Positions 1 through 8,343 of a DNA stretch of 64,000 nucleotides are shown in pieces (the first letter of the stretch is position 1; every line of letters begins with the position of its first letter). Origin of the DNA: an uncultured Lachnospiraceae bacterium (GTDB lineage Bacteria; Bacillota; Clostridia; Lachnospirales; Lachnospiraceae); contig CAMJHQ010000016.1 of NCBI GenBank assembly GCA_946405625.1, positions 1 through 64,000 of the forward strand, in the 5' to 3' direction. The translations under genes were made by a program, and so were the position numbers. The notes beneath the pieces were generated by a model. The model searched no databases. It was not told the origin of the DNA and worked only from the letters and a program-made list of their open reading frames with translations.

Positions 1-14
1 ATTGGAGGTAGAAG

Positions 15-851
15 ATGGCTCTGTCAAATGAAGAACTCGAAAGATATTCACGCCATCTTATTTTGAAAGAAATAGGATACAAAGGCCAGAAGAAACTTTC
101 CGAGGCAAAGGTTCTGATAATAGGTGCGGGAGGTCTGGGAGCACCTGCAGCCATGTATCTTGCGGCAGCGGGAGTAGGTACGATCGGTATAGCAGATCAG
201 GATACGGTAGATTTATCCAATCTTCAAAGACAGGTGATACATACAACTGAGGATATAGGTAGGCCAAAGGTAGAGTCAGCGGCAGAGACTATGAAGGCAC
301 TCAACCCGAATGTAAATGTCAAAACCTATAATGAACTTATATGCAGCGACAACATTTTAGGCATAATAAAGGATTATGATTTCATACTTGATGGTACAGA
401 TAACTTCGCTGCCAAGTTCCTCATAAATGATGCCTGCGTGATGGCAGATAAGCCGTATACACATGCAGGAATACTCAGGTTTACAGGGCAGGTTATGACG
501 ATCATACCGCATAAGAGCCCGTGCTACAGATGTATATTTGAAAATCCACCTCAGAAAGGTGAAGTACCGACTTGCCGAGAAGCCGGTGTTATAGGCGCTA
601 TGGCCGGTGTTATCGGTTCATTACAGGCACTTGAAGCAGTGAAATATATAACAGGTGCAGGAGAACTCCTGACCGGAAAAATGCTGACTCTGGATGCCTT
701 GACCATGAAGGTTCGTACAGTTCCTTTCCCAAACAGAAGAGAGGATTGCCAGATCTGTTCGGATCATCCGACGATCACACAATTGATAGACTATGAACAA
801 CCAACCTGCGAGATATCCTCCGGGAAAAATGTAAAAGGAGTGACAGCATAA
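15..851 (+). CDS. ThiF/MoeB/HesA-family E1-like adenylyltransferase
   Basis: The family adenylates the C-terminal glycine of a ubiquitin-like sulfur carrier (MoaD or ThiS type) so that sulfur can be loaded for molybdopterin, thiamine or thio-amino-acid synthesis. The nucleotide-binding GAGGLG is at residues 37-42, followed by the Asp/Arg segment DLSNLQRQ (66-73). Zinc cysteine pairs are CYRC (170-173) and CQIC (about 245-248), and the likely catalytic Cys is in VPTCREAG (187). The start has a GGAGG about 7 nt upstream. At 278 aa it lacks the C-terminal rhodanese domain of MoeZ proteins, but the next gene, overlapping by one base (TAATG), begins with one. No carrier protein gene is in the window, so MoeB versus ThiF cannot be decided. 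Confidence 0.88.
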   Translation: MALSNEELERYSRHLILKEIGYKGQKKLSEAKVLIIGAGGLGAPAAMYLAAAGVGTIGIADQDTVDLSNLQRQVIHTTEDIGRPKVESAAETMKALNPNVNVKTYNELICSDNILGIIKDYDFILDGTDNFAAKFLINDACVMADKPYTHAGILRFTGQVMTIIPHKSPCYRCIFENPPQKGEVPTCREAGVIGAMAGVIGSLQALEAVKYITGAGELLTGKMLTLDALTMKVRTVPFPNRREDCQICSDHPTITQLIDYEQPTCEISSGKNVKGVTA

Positions 852-2098
852 TGAACAATCAGGACATTTATAAGCATATATCGGCGGAAGAATTCTCAAA
901 GCTTGATTACGATAAGTTTACTCTTCTCGATCTTAGAGAACCGGATGAGGTATTAGTGAACGGTATTGACAGTGCTATAAATATGCCATTTTCAGAGGGC
1001 TTCGGAAGATTAGATTCTATTCCGAAAGATAAGCCGGTCGTGGTATTCTGCAGAGTAGGTGACTGGAGCGAAGAGGTGGCCGAGATACTGGCTGACAGAG
1101 GGTATGAAGCATATACACTGGACGGAGGCTACAGTGCATACAGGAAGCTGAAAGAGAAAAGCACTTCGGCTGATTTGAAAGAAGAAAGTGCTTCGGCTGG
1201 GTTGAAAGAGGAAAGTGATTCGGCAGAATTGAAAGACAGTATTGTTTCGGCAGAACTGAAAGATAATAATAGGTCGGTGGGGGTGAAAGACAGTATTGTT
1301 TCGGCTGAACTGAAAAATAGTAATGTTTCTGTAGAGCAGAAAGATAGTAATCTATCTGCAGAATTGAAAGACGATGTTCAGCCGATTCTGATAGATGCAA
1401 AAGATCTGAAATGTCCGGGTCCTATCGTTAAGGTGGCTGATTATCTTCGAGATAAACCTATCGGTGAGAAGATAGTAGTTGAAGCGACAGAGGATGCATT
1501 TGCATCGGATATAAGTGTCTGGTGCGACAGGACAGGAAATCATCTCGATGAGCTGACTAAGAGTAATGGCGTAATAAGAGCAGCCATAACCAGAGCAGTA
1601 AAGCAGGACGTGGCTTCAGTAAAAGAGAAGAATGATAAAACCTTCGTGGTTTTTTCAGGAGACCTTGATAAGACCATAGCATCCTTCATAATCGCAAACG
1701 GTGCTGCGGCCATGGGCAGAAAAGTAACTATGTTCTTTACCTTCTGGGGACTGAATATTTTGAGGAAACCTCGTAAGGTTAAAGTGGCAAAGAACTTTAT
1801 AGAAAAAATGTTTTGCCGAATGATGCCTCGTGGAACAACAAAACTGGGGCTTTCCAGAATGAATATGGGCGGTGCCGGAGCAAAGATGATCCGTGGGATC
1901 ATGAAGAAGAAAGGAATCAGTTCACTCGAAGAGCTGATAGAAAGTGCGAAGAATCATGGCGTAAGACTCGTTGCCTGTCAGATGTCTATGGATATAATGG
2001 GTATCAGGCAAGAAGAGCTGATAGACGGCGTAGAACTTGGAGGTGTTGCTACATTTCTTGGGTCGGGCGAAGAATCCGATATGAGCTTGTTCATATAG
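851..2098 (+). CDS. rhodanese - TusA - DsrE2 fusion protein
   Basis: Three sulfur-transfer domains in one chain. An N-terminal rhodanese domain (about 5-100) has the persulfide Cys67 in VVFCRVGDWS. A TusA/SirA domain (about 178-250) has the CPGP motif at Cys188. A C-terminal DsrE2-like domain (about 264-415) carries CQMSMDIMGI. Residues about 101-174 are a linker of eight 9-residue repeats of the type (S/N)xxSAELKD, encoded by a 27-bp tandem repeat. These three domains usually form the tail of large CoA-disulfide-reductase-like proteins; here the flavoprotein part is absent. Co-translation with the E1-like gene suggests the fusion relays persulfide sulfur to or from it. The exact acceptor is unknown. 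Confidence 0.85.
   Translation: MNNQDIYKHISAEEFSKLDYDKFTLLDLREPDEVLVNGIDSAINMPFSEGFGRLDSIPKDKPVVVFCRVGDWSEEVAEILADRGYEAYTLDGGYSAYRKLKEKSTSADLKEESASAGLKEESDSAELKDSIVSAELKDNNRSVGVKDSIVSAELKNSNVSVEQKDSNLSAELKDDVQPILIDAKDLKCPGPIVKVADYLRDKPIGEKIVVEATEDAFASDISVWCDRTGNHLDELTKSNGVIRAAITRAVKQDVASVKEKNDKTFVVFSGDLDKTIASFIIANGAAAMGRKVTMFFTFWGLNILRKPRKVKVAKNFIEKMFCRMMPRGTTKLGLSRMNMGGAGAKMIRGIMKKKGISSLEELIESAKNHGVRLVACQMSMDIMGIRQEELIDGVELGGVATFLGSGEESDMSLFI
1151..1372 (+). repeat. 27-bp in-frame tandem repeat, about 8 copies
   Basis: Direct repeats inside the fusion gene encode a charged 9-residue unit ending in ELKD or close variants. They separate the rhodanese and TusA domains. Copies differ by several substitutions, so the array is not freshly expanded, but copy number could vary between strains. 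Confidence 0.85.
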
Positions 2099-2170
2099 TT
2101 ATGTGAGCTTATTCATATGGTTATATGAGCTTGTTCATATAGTTATGTGAGCTTATTCATATAGTATTGT
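2083..2170 (+). repeat. 22-bp tandem repeat (4 copies) starting in the gene's last codons
   Basis: Units beginning GAGCTTGTTCATATAG occur at 2083, 2105, 2127 and 2149. The first unit encodes the final residues and the TAG stop of the fusion gene (stop at 2096-2098). The later units repeat this segment downstream without coding role. Confidence 0.9.
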
Positions 2171-2210
2171 GAGGCTTCAAATAGCATACTCTTTGGAGGA
2201 TAGTTATAAA

Positions 2211-2978
2211 ATGTTAAATCAGTTTTCAAGAACACAGTTATTATACGGAGCTGAGATGATGGAGAAGCTCGCTGCGTCCCATGTTGCGGTTTTTGGAATC
2301 GGCGGCGTGGGCGGTTATGCGGTTGAAGCTCTGGCAAGGAGCGGTATCGGAGCGCTTGATCTGATAGATGATGACAGGGTATGTCTTACAAATCTCAATC
2401 GTCAGATACTTGCAACAAGAAAAACAGTCGGCAAATATAAAGTGGATGTAGCTGAGGAGAGAGTTCATGAAATAAATCCCGACTGTGAGGTGAGAACATT
2501 TAAAACCTTCTTTCTGCCGGATACACAGGATCAGTTCGATTTTCGTGAATATGATTATGTTATAGATGCTATCGATACAGTGACGGGAAAGCTGTCTATA
2601 ATAGAGAAAGCCAAGAATGAAAATGTTCCAGTTATATCCTCTATGGGAGCGGGAAACAAGGTGAACGCTTCAATGTTTGAAGTGGCCGATATATATAAGA
2701 CTTCCGTATGTCCTTTGGCGAAAGTAATGCGTCATGAGTGCAGGAAGAGAGGAATCAGGTCTCTCAAGGTTGTATATTCCAAGGAAAAGCCTATAAGACC
2801 GCTTGAAGATATGTCCATAAGCTGCAGAAGTCATTGTATCTGTCCTCCGGGAACAGCCAGAAAATGTACCGAACGCAGGGATATTCCGGGCTCAACTGCA
2901 TTTGTACCGTCGGTTGTTGGTCTTATAATAGCAGGTGAAGTTATTAACGATCTGGCGAAAGTAAGTAATGCCCAGTGA
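2211..2978 (+). CDS. tcdA: tRNA threonylcarbamoyladenosine dehydratase (TcdA/CsdL)
   Basis: Family role: ATP-dependent cyclisation of t6A to ct6A at position 37 of ANN-decoding tRNAs. The N-terminal half has the E1-type nucleotide-binding GIGGVGG (about 29-35), then LIDDDRVCLTNLNRQ. The C-terminal half has CICPPG and the RDIPGSTAFVPSVVG signature typical of YgdL/TcdA rather than MoeB. An open frame extends back to a GTG at 2169, but that lies in the 22-bp repeats. ATG 2211 has GGAGG at 2195-2199 and gives the usual 255 aa. It shares the E1 fold with the first gene but is not a close duplicate. Confidence 0.9.
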   Translation: MLNQFSRTQLLYGAEMMEKLAASHVAVFGIGGVGGYAVEALARSGIGALDLIDDDRVCLTNLNRQILATRKTVGKYKVDVAEERVHEINPDCEVRTFKTFFLPDTQDQFDFREYDYVIDAIDTVTGKLSIIEKAKNENVPVISSMGAGNKVNASMFEVADIYKTSVCPLAKVMRHECRKRGIRSLKVVYSKEKPIRPLEDMSISCRSHCICPPGTARKCTERRDIPGSTAFVPSVVGLIIAGEVINDLAKVSNAQ

Positions 2979-3043
2979 CTTTGAGCATGAATGATTTATA
3001 AATTTAGTTGATCGATATACGGATTCAGAAAGGAAAGAAAATC

Positions 3044-3640
3044 ATGATTACCAGAGATGATGCATTTACATTATTAAAGAAGTACAACAAGGATCCTTTT
3101 CATATTCAGCATGCACTTACAGTTGAGGCTGTTATGAAATGGTATGCAAATGAACTGGGATATGCTGATGAAGCCGAGTACTGGGGAATAGTCGGACTGT
3201 TACATGATATCGATTTTGAGTTATATCCTGATGAGCATTGCCTCAAAGCTCCGGAGCTCCTGAAAGATGGAGGAGTAAGCGATGACATTATCCATGCGGT
3301 ATGCTCACATGGTTATGGAATAACCGTCGGAAATGGTACGACTATCGATGTGGAACCGACTAGGGAAATGGAGAAAGTGCTCTTTGCGGCGGATGAGCTT
3401 ACAGGCCTTATCTGGGCAACTGCTCTTATGAGACCTTCAAAAAGCACGAAGGATATGGAACTTAAATCGCTGAAGAAGAAATATAAGAGTAAAGGCTTTG
3501 CAGCAGGCTGTTCAAGAGAAGTTATTGAACGTGGGGCAGACCAGCTCGGATGGGAACTGGATAAGCTGCTTACAATGACATTACAGGCTATGGCAGCGAA
3601 TGAAGATTTAATCAATTCTGAAATGGCTGCTGAAGGATAG
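3044..3640 (+). CDS. HD-domain phosphohydrolase
   Basis: A 198-aa single-domain HD/HDIG hydrolase. A His-containing helix (HIQHALTVEAV, about 24-34) is followed by the metal-binding GLLHDIDFE (His-Asp pair near 61) and later HAVCSHGYG (near 90). The family hydrolyses phosphomonoesters or nucleotides; the substrate here is unknown. The open frame begins at TTG 3008, but ATG 3044 sits behind GAAAGGAAAG and matches the normal N-terminus of the family. No partner gene is obvious; it follows tcdA by 65 nt and could be co-transcribed. Confidence 0.82.
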   Translation: MITRDDAFTLLKKYNKDPFHIQHALTVEAVMKWYANELGYADEAEYWGIVGLLHDIDFELYPDEHCLKAPELLKDGGVSDDIIHAVCSHGYGITVGNGTTIDVEPTREMEKVLFAADELTGLIWATALMRPSKSTKDMELKSLKKKYKSKGFAAGCSREVIERGADQLGWELDKLLTMTLQAMAANEDLINSEMAAEG

Positions 3641-3698
3641 AATTATATGAGGCAGCATTCATTTCACGACATATCAGTGACTGTATACGACAGATAAA

Positions 3699-3727
3699 TT
3701 TACAGAAAATCATAATCATGATATAAT
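3699..3727 (+). promoter_or_regulatory. sigma-A-type promoter
   Basis: TTTACA (3699-3704), 17-bp spacer, perfect TATAAT (3722-3727). It lies 56 bp upstream of the zinc-ribbon gene at 3783 and is its probable promoter. Confidence 0.65.
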
Positions 3728-3782
3728 CCTGATTAATAAAAAATTAATTTGCGTAAAAACATTTGTTTTTTGGGGGGATGTT

Positions 3783-4253
3783 ATGCATATAATCAAGTGT
3801 CCCGTTTGTGGACATGATAATAAAGATCAGGCTATTACATGTATAAATTGCGGAAGTTCTTTAATGAATGGGAATTACCTCGATTTAAATAAAAATCCTA
3901 ATATGAATCAAAGTGCAGATCCAAACATGTATCCAAATCAAAATGGGAATCCATATATGAATCAAAATGGGAATCCATATATGAATCAAAATGCTAATCC
4001 ATATATGGCACCCGGGCCATACGGAAATCAGTATTCTCCGTATTACAATCAGTATGGAAGAAATAATGATCATCCGGATACCCTGGCTAATGTGTTTTCA
4101 TTTCTGATTCCATTAGTAGGATTAATTATATATTTATCAGATAGAAATGTAAGACCTATAATGGCCGCATCTGCCGGAAAGTATGCTTTGTATGGATTCG
4201 TTACAGGTCTTGTATTTGGGTTTATATTACGGATGATGGGAATAAGCATTTGA
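3783..4253 (+). CDS. zinc-ribbon protein with Asn-rich repeats and C-terminal membrane segments
   Basis: 156 aa. The N-terminus is a zinc ribbon with two CxxC pairs (CPVCGH near 6-9, CINCGS near 20-23). The middle is a low-complexity stretch of 8-residue repeats (NPYMNQNG and variants, about 45-75) encoded by a 24-bp DNA repeat. The C-terminus has hydrophobic segments (about 105-120 and 132-150). A GGGGGGAT site precedes the start. Same general design as the zinc-ribbon membrane proteins at 12.7-15.0 kb. Function is unknown; such ribbons often mediate protein contacts at the membrane. Confidence 0.75.
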   Translation: MHIIKCPVCGHDNKDQAITCINCGSSLMNGNYLDLNKNPNMNQSADPNMYPNQNGNPYMNQNGNPYMNQNANPYMAPGPYGNQYSPYYNQYGRNNDHPDTLANVFSFLIPLVGLIIYLSDRNVRPIMAASAGKYALYGFVTGLVFGFILRMMGISI

Positions 4254-4282
4254 AAGAGTTTTACATTGATATCGATTTGCAG

Positions 4283-4315
4283 CCTGTGGGAGTTGTCGCT
4301 TCCACAGGTTTTTAT
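4283..4315 (+). terminator. rho-independent terminator
   Basis: Stem CCTGTGG / CCACAGG with a loop of about 10 nt, followed by TTTTTATT. It ends the zinc-ribbon gene. Confidence 0.8.
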
Positions 4316-4353
4316 TATGTATGTACTGGGCATATGGCTCTGTAGTATTATTG

Positions 4354-4457
4354 TTTGACAATAAAGTTTATTTTAACTTTTTAACAATATAGCTTATTTT
4401 ACCTTTTTAACAATATATCTTATTTCATCTGTTAAACAATATAATATATTTCATCTT
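4354..4457 (+). repeat. 26-bp AT-rich tandem repeat, about 4 copies
   Basis: Degenerate units of the form TTAACAATATA..TTATTTCAT at 4354, 4381, 4407 and 4432. They end at the -35 box of the next gene. This may be upstream A/T-rich promoter DNA or simple drift. Confidence 0.7.
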
Positions 4458-4484
4458 GACATATTATCATTGTGATGTTAACAT
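4456..4484 (+). promoter_or_regulatory. candidate promoter
   Basis: TTGACA (4456-4461), 17-bp spacer, TAACAT (4479-4484). Direct repeats of ACATATTATCAT overlap it (about 4460 and 4481) and could be operator half-sites for the lipoprotein gene. Confidence 0.45.
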
Positions 4485-4538
4485 ATTATCATAATGATAA
4501 TATCAACTCAGGTTATAGTTTGTGTAAAGGGTAATGAT

Positions 4539-5555
4539 ATGAGAAAAGCTAAAATATTTATAACTTTATTATGTACATTTGTTATGCTTGTTTCGGCATG
4601 CGGTAAAGCAGAAGAGGCAGACAGAACTTCACCGGATAATACGGTTGAAAAAACTTCTGAAAGCATTTCTGATAATACTTCCGGTAATACTTCGCCAACT
4701 ATTGATACCAATACTGAAGAAGATTTGGCACGCGTGTCCGGTGCAACTATACAAAAAGAAACGGGAGAAGCAGTAGAGCAGATCTATTCTGAAACGATCG
4801 AGTATGGAGAAGTCTATAACGACAACGGACTTATCATTAAGACAAAAGATTATGTACATACTCCGGAAGAGTGTTACATTATATTTGAATTTAATAATAC
4901 TACTGAGAATGAAATTAATATTTATGAACAAGCCTATTCTGTAAATGAAAGAATGGATTATATGGATTATTATGATACTTTCAGTCTGACTCTTGAAGCA
5001 AATGAAAGTAAAACCGCGAAAATGGATATTTCAGATGTACTTCAAACAATTATTGAGGAGGACAGAAATGTTAAAAGAATAAAATCATCACTGTTCGTTT
5101 ATGATAAAGTTGCCAAGAATGGATATTATCCGTTCATAGAGATAAAGACAAGCATAGATGATGGAATTGTAGTATTTAAGGAATATCCTGTAGTATATGA
5201 AGATGATAAAGTAGCAATCGAATACATGGGTTGTATAGATGATGTATTATACTTTAATATACGCAGCAAATCATTGAATATGGAAGAATACTCTTTAGAC
5301 AGAATGAAGATTGGTGAGGAAATGATCTACACTTTTGACGCTGAAATGACTAAGGGAGTTTATCTTGAATCCGATTGTTTTAAGGAACAGATATTTCCTA
5401 ATTGCAAAGGAGAATTGGATATTCAGATAATCGGATATGATAAGGATATTAATGAATTAAAAGAATTTACTTTATATCTGATTGATGAAACAGCATATAG
5501 AGAAGATATAAACGGTTCTTATACAATTGAAATTCCTGTTGTTCTGGAAGATTAA
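4539..5555 (+). CDS. secreted lipoprotein of unknown function
   Basis: 338 aa with a lipoprotein signal (Met-Arg-Lys, hydrophobic core, LVSAC lipobox near residue 20), then a Ser/Thr/Asn/Glu-rich linker to about residue 65. The remaining 270 aa are probably beta-rich and anchored outside the membrane. The frame is open from ATG 4494, but only ATG 4539 puts the signal peptide at the N-terminus. No known domain recognised. It is flanked by its own promoter and terminator, so it is probably monocistronic. Confidence 0.8.
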   Translation: MRKAKIFITLLCTFVMLVSACGKAEEADRTSPDNTVEKTSESISDNTSGNTSPTIDTNTEEDLARVSGATIQKETGEAVEQIYSETIEYGEVYNDNGLIIKTKDYVHTPEECYIIFEFNNTTENEINIYEQAYSVNERMDYMDYYDTFSLTLEANESKTAKMDISDVLQTIIEEDRNVKRIKSSLFVYDKVAKNGYYPFIEIKTSIDDGIVVFKEYPVVYEDDKVAIEYMGCIDDVLYFNIRSKSLNMEEYSLDRMKIGEEMIYTFDAEMTKGVYLESDCFKEQIFPNCKGELDIQIIGYDKDINELKEFTLYLIDETAYREDINGSYTIEIPVVLED

Positions 5556-5606
5556 TTGAACTCGTCTGTTACAGATAGAGTATCATTCGGAAGTATAATA
5601 TTGTTT

Positions 5607-5636
5607 CAAAAGCCCTCTTACCGGAGGGCTTTTTTG
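5607..5636 (+). terminator. rho-independent terminator
   Basis: AAAAGCCCTC / GAGGGCTTTTTT with a short loop, 52 bp after the lipoprotein stop. Confidence 0.88.
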
Positions 5637-5653
5637 TTTATTAAAGACCTAAT

Positions 5654-5682
5654 TTGTGCTAAAATACCGTTATTGATATAAT
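5654..5682 (+). promoter_or_regulatory. sigma-A-type promoter
   Basis: TTGTGC (5654-5659), 17-bp spacer, TATAAT (5677-5682). It lies just before a palindromic repeat and upstream of the lipoprotein at 5773, so the repeat would lie in the 5' untranslated RNA. Confidence 0.6.
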
Positions 5683-5684
5683 TA

Positions 5685-5730
5685 GCCTTCCCCTTGAGGG
5701 GAAGGTGGCGCGAAGCACCGGATGAGGTGT
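5685..5730 (+). repeat. interspersed palindromic repeat (CCTTCCCC / GGGGAAGG element), copy 1
   Basis: A hairpin CCTTCCCC-TTGA-GGGGAAGG is followed by GTGGCGCGAAGCACCGGATGAGG. Related full copies are at 7322 and 31120, with partial copies at 22815 and 28253. It resembles short interspersed repeats common in clostridial genomes. Confidence 0.8.
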
Positions 5731-5772
5731 GAAAAACTATAATACAAATAAGAATAATTAATTGGGAGGATT

Positions 5773-7293
5773 ATGCGTAAATTTAGGAATGTTATAAAAG
5801 GCGGAATATGTTACGGACTTGCTGCAGCGCTTATGCTGTCAGCCACTGCGTGTGGTAAGGAAGAAATAAAGATAGATGATTATATCGTGGAGACAGATAC
5901 CGGTTCAGAAGAAGACACAAATTCGACTGAGTCAGGTTCTGAAAATAACCAGGCTGTCGGCGGCAGTTTAAGAGAAATGTTTGGCGAAAACATTTCAGTT
6001 AATGAAACATTTACAATCGGGGGCGTTACAGCTAATTTTAAGTTGAAATATGAAGTTCCTGATGAGGAGCATATAAATGTTTACGAAGGCAAATTCATCG
6101 ACAATAGTTCCGATATCGAAAATCAGATTGTAAGTAATTTCTTTGGCGGAACAGAGAAAAAACTTGAAGAGATAAAATATGTAAATGATTCGGACTATAT
6201 ACCGCTTATGTATAAATACAATGATGCGATATTGTTTCTGTTGAGTAGTAACGTAGATGCTGCTGCGGCCGCCGATCTGGAATGTTTTCCGGGTAATATA
6301 GATTCATCATTTGACAAGGTTTATACATGGGTAGATAGGGACACATTTTATATTCATATGTATGAAGGTGAATATAAAGGCAACAAATACGGTTTGATCT
6401 ACTATTATGATAAAGCTATGGCAATCAGAAATATATATATCTGCCCGATAAGTGTAACGGAATATTTCACGGATTTCGATGCAAAAACCATGTTTGTGGT
6501 TGATCAACAGACTGATTTCGGATCAGATAATCTGTGTAAAATGTCCGAGTCAGATATTACAAATGAGACCAATGAATTATTGGAATTATTGGGAATGAAT
6601 AAAAATGATATTATTTTATCATACAATCCTGCTATGGCAGTTCCGGGGACGAAAGTTTTTGGCAGCCTTGGTTTGACTGATTATTCAAAAATGCCTCAGA
6701 TTGCTTTTTCTGATGGGGATGATATGAATTCTGTCATAAAGATTAATTCGACTAATCCGGGCGGACGTACATTTGCTTATGAGGTATTAAGAGAGCAGCA
6801 GCCGTCCCAACCAGGGCAGTCAGGTTCTGATGATGTGAATTTCATAGAAAACGGATATGCAGTTTATCTATGTGCAGAAGCATATTTAAACAATGCCAAT
6901 CCGGATTATGGTAATTTATTTAATAGGGGAAATATTTATTTTACCGATAAAGGCCTCTATGAAGCAGATCTCAGTGTGGCTGCTGAAATAGATAATGTTG
7001 TCAATGATGTTCAACTGTTATCTTTTGATAACATAAAAGAATCATTAAAGGATGCTATAGGTAATGATCAGGATATAACTCAGAAGTCTTCGGGAAGCCT
7101 GGATATCACCAAAGTGGAATTCACCTATAATCTGATACATGATGATGAAGACGTCAATAAGGCATCATATGTCCCGGCATGGTATTTTGAAGTAGAGGAT
7201 AATAAACTCAAATCCGGCGAAGACAGAATTAAGTATTGGTATATAATAAACGCGATAGACGGCACATTACTTGAAGAAAGCAGCATGCAGTAG
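5773..7293 (+). CDS. secreted lipoprotein, paralog of the one at 42.8 kb
   Basis: 506 aa. Lipoprotein signal with the lipobox LSATAC near residue 27, then an acidic Ser/Thr/Glu linker to about 60. The rest shares its plan with the lipoprotein at 42754: an early block with a tyrosine-rich hydrophobic strand (VYEGKF near 95), a central HMYEGEYKGN-like block (HVYEGEYEGN in the paralog), and a C-terminal block with VPAWYF and NAIDGT (FIPAWVF and NAVDGS in the paralog). GGGAGG precedes the start. The shared C-terminal pattern suggests a conserved beta-domain family whose function I do not know. Confidence 0.8.
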   Translation: MRKFRNVIKGGICYGLAAALMLSATACGKEEIKIDDYIVETDTGSEEDTNSTESGSENNQAVGGSLREMFGENISVNETFTIGGVTANFKLKYEVPDEEHINVYEGKFIDNSSDIENQIVSNFFGGTEKKLEEIKYVNDSDYIPLMYKYNDAILFLLSSNVDAAAAADLECFPGNIDSSFDKVYTWVDRDTFYIHMYEGEYKGNKYGLIYYYDKAMAIRNIYICPISVTEYFTDFDAKTMFVVDQQTDFGSDNLCKMSESDITNETNELLELLGMNKNDIILSYNPAMAVPGTKVFGSLGLTDYSKMPQIAFSDGDDMNSVIKINSTNPGGRTFAYEVLREQQPSQPGQSGSDDVNFIENGYAVYLCAEAYLNNANPDYGNLFNRGNIYFTDKGLYEADLSVAAEIDNVVNDVQLLSFDNIKESLKDAIGNDQDITQKSSGSLDITKVEFTYNLIHDDEDVNKASYVPAWYFEVEDNKLKSGEDRIKYWYIINAIDGTLLEESSMQ

Positions 7294-7321
7294 GCAGTAG
7301 GCAGTAAGCAGTAAGCAGTAG
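7287..7321 (+). repeat. 7-bp tandem repeat (5 copies) containing the stop codon
   Basis: GCAGTA(G/A) is repeated five times from 7287. The first unit holds the last Gln codon and the TAG stop of the lipoprotein gene. Confidence 0.9.
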
Positions 7322-7366
7322 ACCTTCATCTTCTAGGTGAAGGTGCCCCGTATGGGCGGATGAGGT
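7322..7366 (+). repeat. interspersed palindromic repeat, diverged copy 2
   Basis: ACCTTCATC-TTCTAG-GTGAAGGT hairpin followed by GCCCCGTATGGGCGGATGAGG. Arm sequence differs from copy 1 but pairing is kept by compensating changes, which suggests selection or mobility acting on the structure. Confidence 0.7.
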
Positions 7367-7388
7367 TTTTAAGAAAGACAAATATTAC

Positions 7389-8012
7389 ATGATCAACAGA
7401 GACGATATGCTTGAGCTGACCCGCAGAATGAATCCATCGCGTAACTGCTTTGCCAGAGTAGCAGGCGCATATATGGATGAGGAAGGCTTCGATAACGGTA
7501 CATTTAATATACATTTCGGCAAGTTGGGACAGACTGATACAAAGAAAAATCTTGAACTTGCGAAGGCGATTCCTTTTGCTAAAACAAATGAAGAGTTGAA
7601 GGAATATAAGTTTCCGAAAGGTGCAGAGAGGCAGCAGAGTATGTGGCCTCTCTTAACTGCGTTAAAGAAGGCAGAGGTGAAAGAGGATGCACTCCTCAGC
7701 ATACTTTATGAGATAATAGGAGAGAGTTATCATACAGACTCAGAGTATTCCATATTTGTATTCTATGGTTCCTATGATGTACCTGTAAAGGGCACGGATA
7801 AGGAATGGATGGAAGGCTCGGAGGAAGTTTATGATTTTCTGATATGCGCAGTTTCACCGCTCATCGGAGAGTATGAACCCGGCAGACCGAAGTTCGGATT
7901 CCTCTTCCCGGCCTTCATCGACAGAAGCAGCGATGATGATTATATATTCATATTTAACGCTGATCCTGAAAATGTTCAGGAAGATGTGATGAAGAAGATA
8001 CTGGGAATGTAA
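7389..8012 (+). CDS. DUF4317 family protein, short form
   Basis: 207 aa resembling DUF4317: an N-terminal RRMNPSRNCFARVAGAYMD block, a YHTDSEYSIFVFYGSYDVP core, a SEEVYDFLICAVSP segment and the FGFLFPAFIDRSSDDD block. Typical members are nearly twice as long, and I expected a fuller C-terminal half after the FPAF block; only about 20 residues follow. Function of the family is unknown. The ribosome site is weak (AGAAAG). It is probably cytoplasmic since no signal or membrane segment is seen. Confidence 0.75.
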   Translation: MINRDDMLELTRRMNPSRNCFARVAGAYMDEEGFDNGTFNIHFGKLGQTDTKKNLELAKAIPFAKTNEELKEYKFPKGAERQQSMWPLLTALKKAEVKEDALLSILYEIIGESYHTDSEYSIFVFYGSYDVPVKGTDKEWMEGSEEVYDFLICAVSPLIGEYEPGRPKFGFLFPAFIDRSSDDDYIFIFNADPENVQEDVMKKILGM

Positions 8013-8039
8013 GAAGATTTGGATTAATGAAGATAAGAA

Positions 8040-8195
8040 CCGGAATACAAAGATCAGGACCGGAATACAAAAGATTAGGACATATTAATATGGGGTTTTG
8101 TCAGCCTGGGGAGTGTGATTACTTCTCAGGCTGTTTTAATGCGAGGGATTTTGTGTAATGTGAGGGGATTTGTGTGATGTGAGGGGATTTGTGTG
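8040..8195 (+). repeat. intergenic tandem repeats flanking a terminator
   Basis: Two copies of a 20-bp unit containing CCGGAATACAAA (8040-8079), then after a terminator three copies of an 18-19-bp unit containing GAGGGGATTTGTGTG (8141-8195). The rest of the 330-bp gap to the next gene shows only a weak hairpin near 8210 and no gene. Confidence 0.7.
8102..8137 (+). terminator. rho-independent terminator
   Basis: CAGCCTG...CAGGCTG stem, extended by GGGAGT/ACTTCTC-type pairing, then TTTT. Downstream of the DUF4317 gene. Confidence 0.75.
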
Positions 8196-8343
8196 CACTT
8201 TGCTTCAACCACTATATGTAGTGTTCACACGGAGTCAAACACGGAGTCTGCACACAAGGGTAGAATCGGGGACACCTCTTCTGCGAAAATATGATTAAAG
8301 AAACATATTGAAGCTGAAACATATAAGAAAGGTGGTGTCAATT

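Noticed and set aside
1017..1400. 127-aa - strand open frame
   Set aside because: It is the mirror of the 27-bp repeat linker in the fusion gene; low-complexity translation and no ribosome site.
4539..4800. FMN-binding or flavin-type motif in ARVSGATIQKETGEA of the lipoprotein
   Set aside because: A superficial resemblance only; the spacing and surrounding residues of a flavin-attachment domain are missing.
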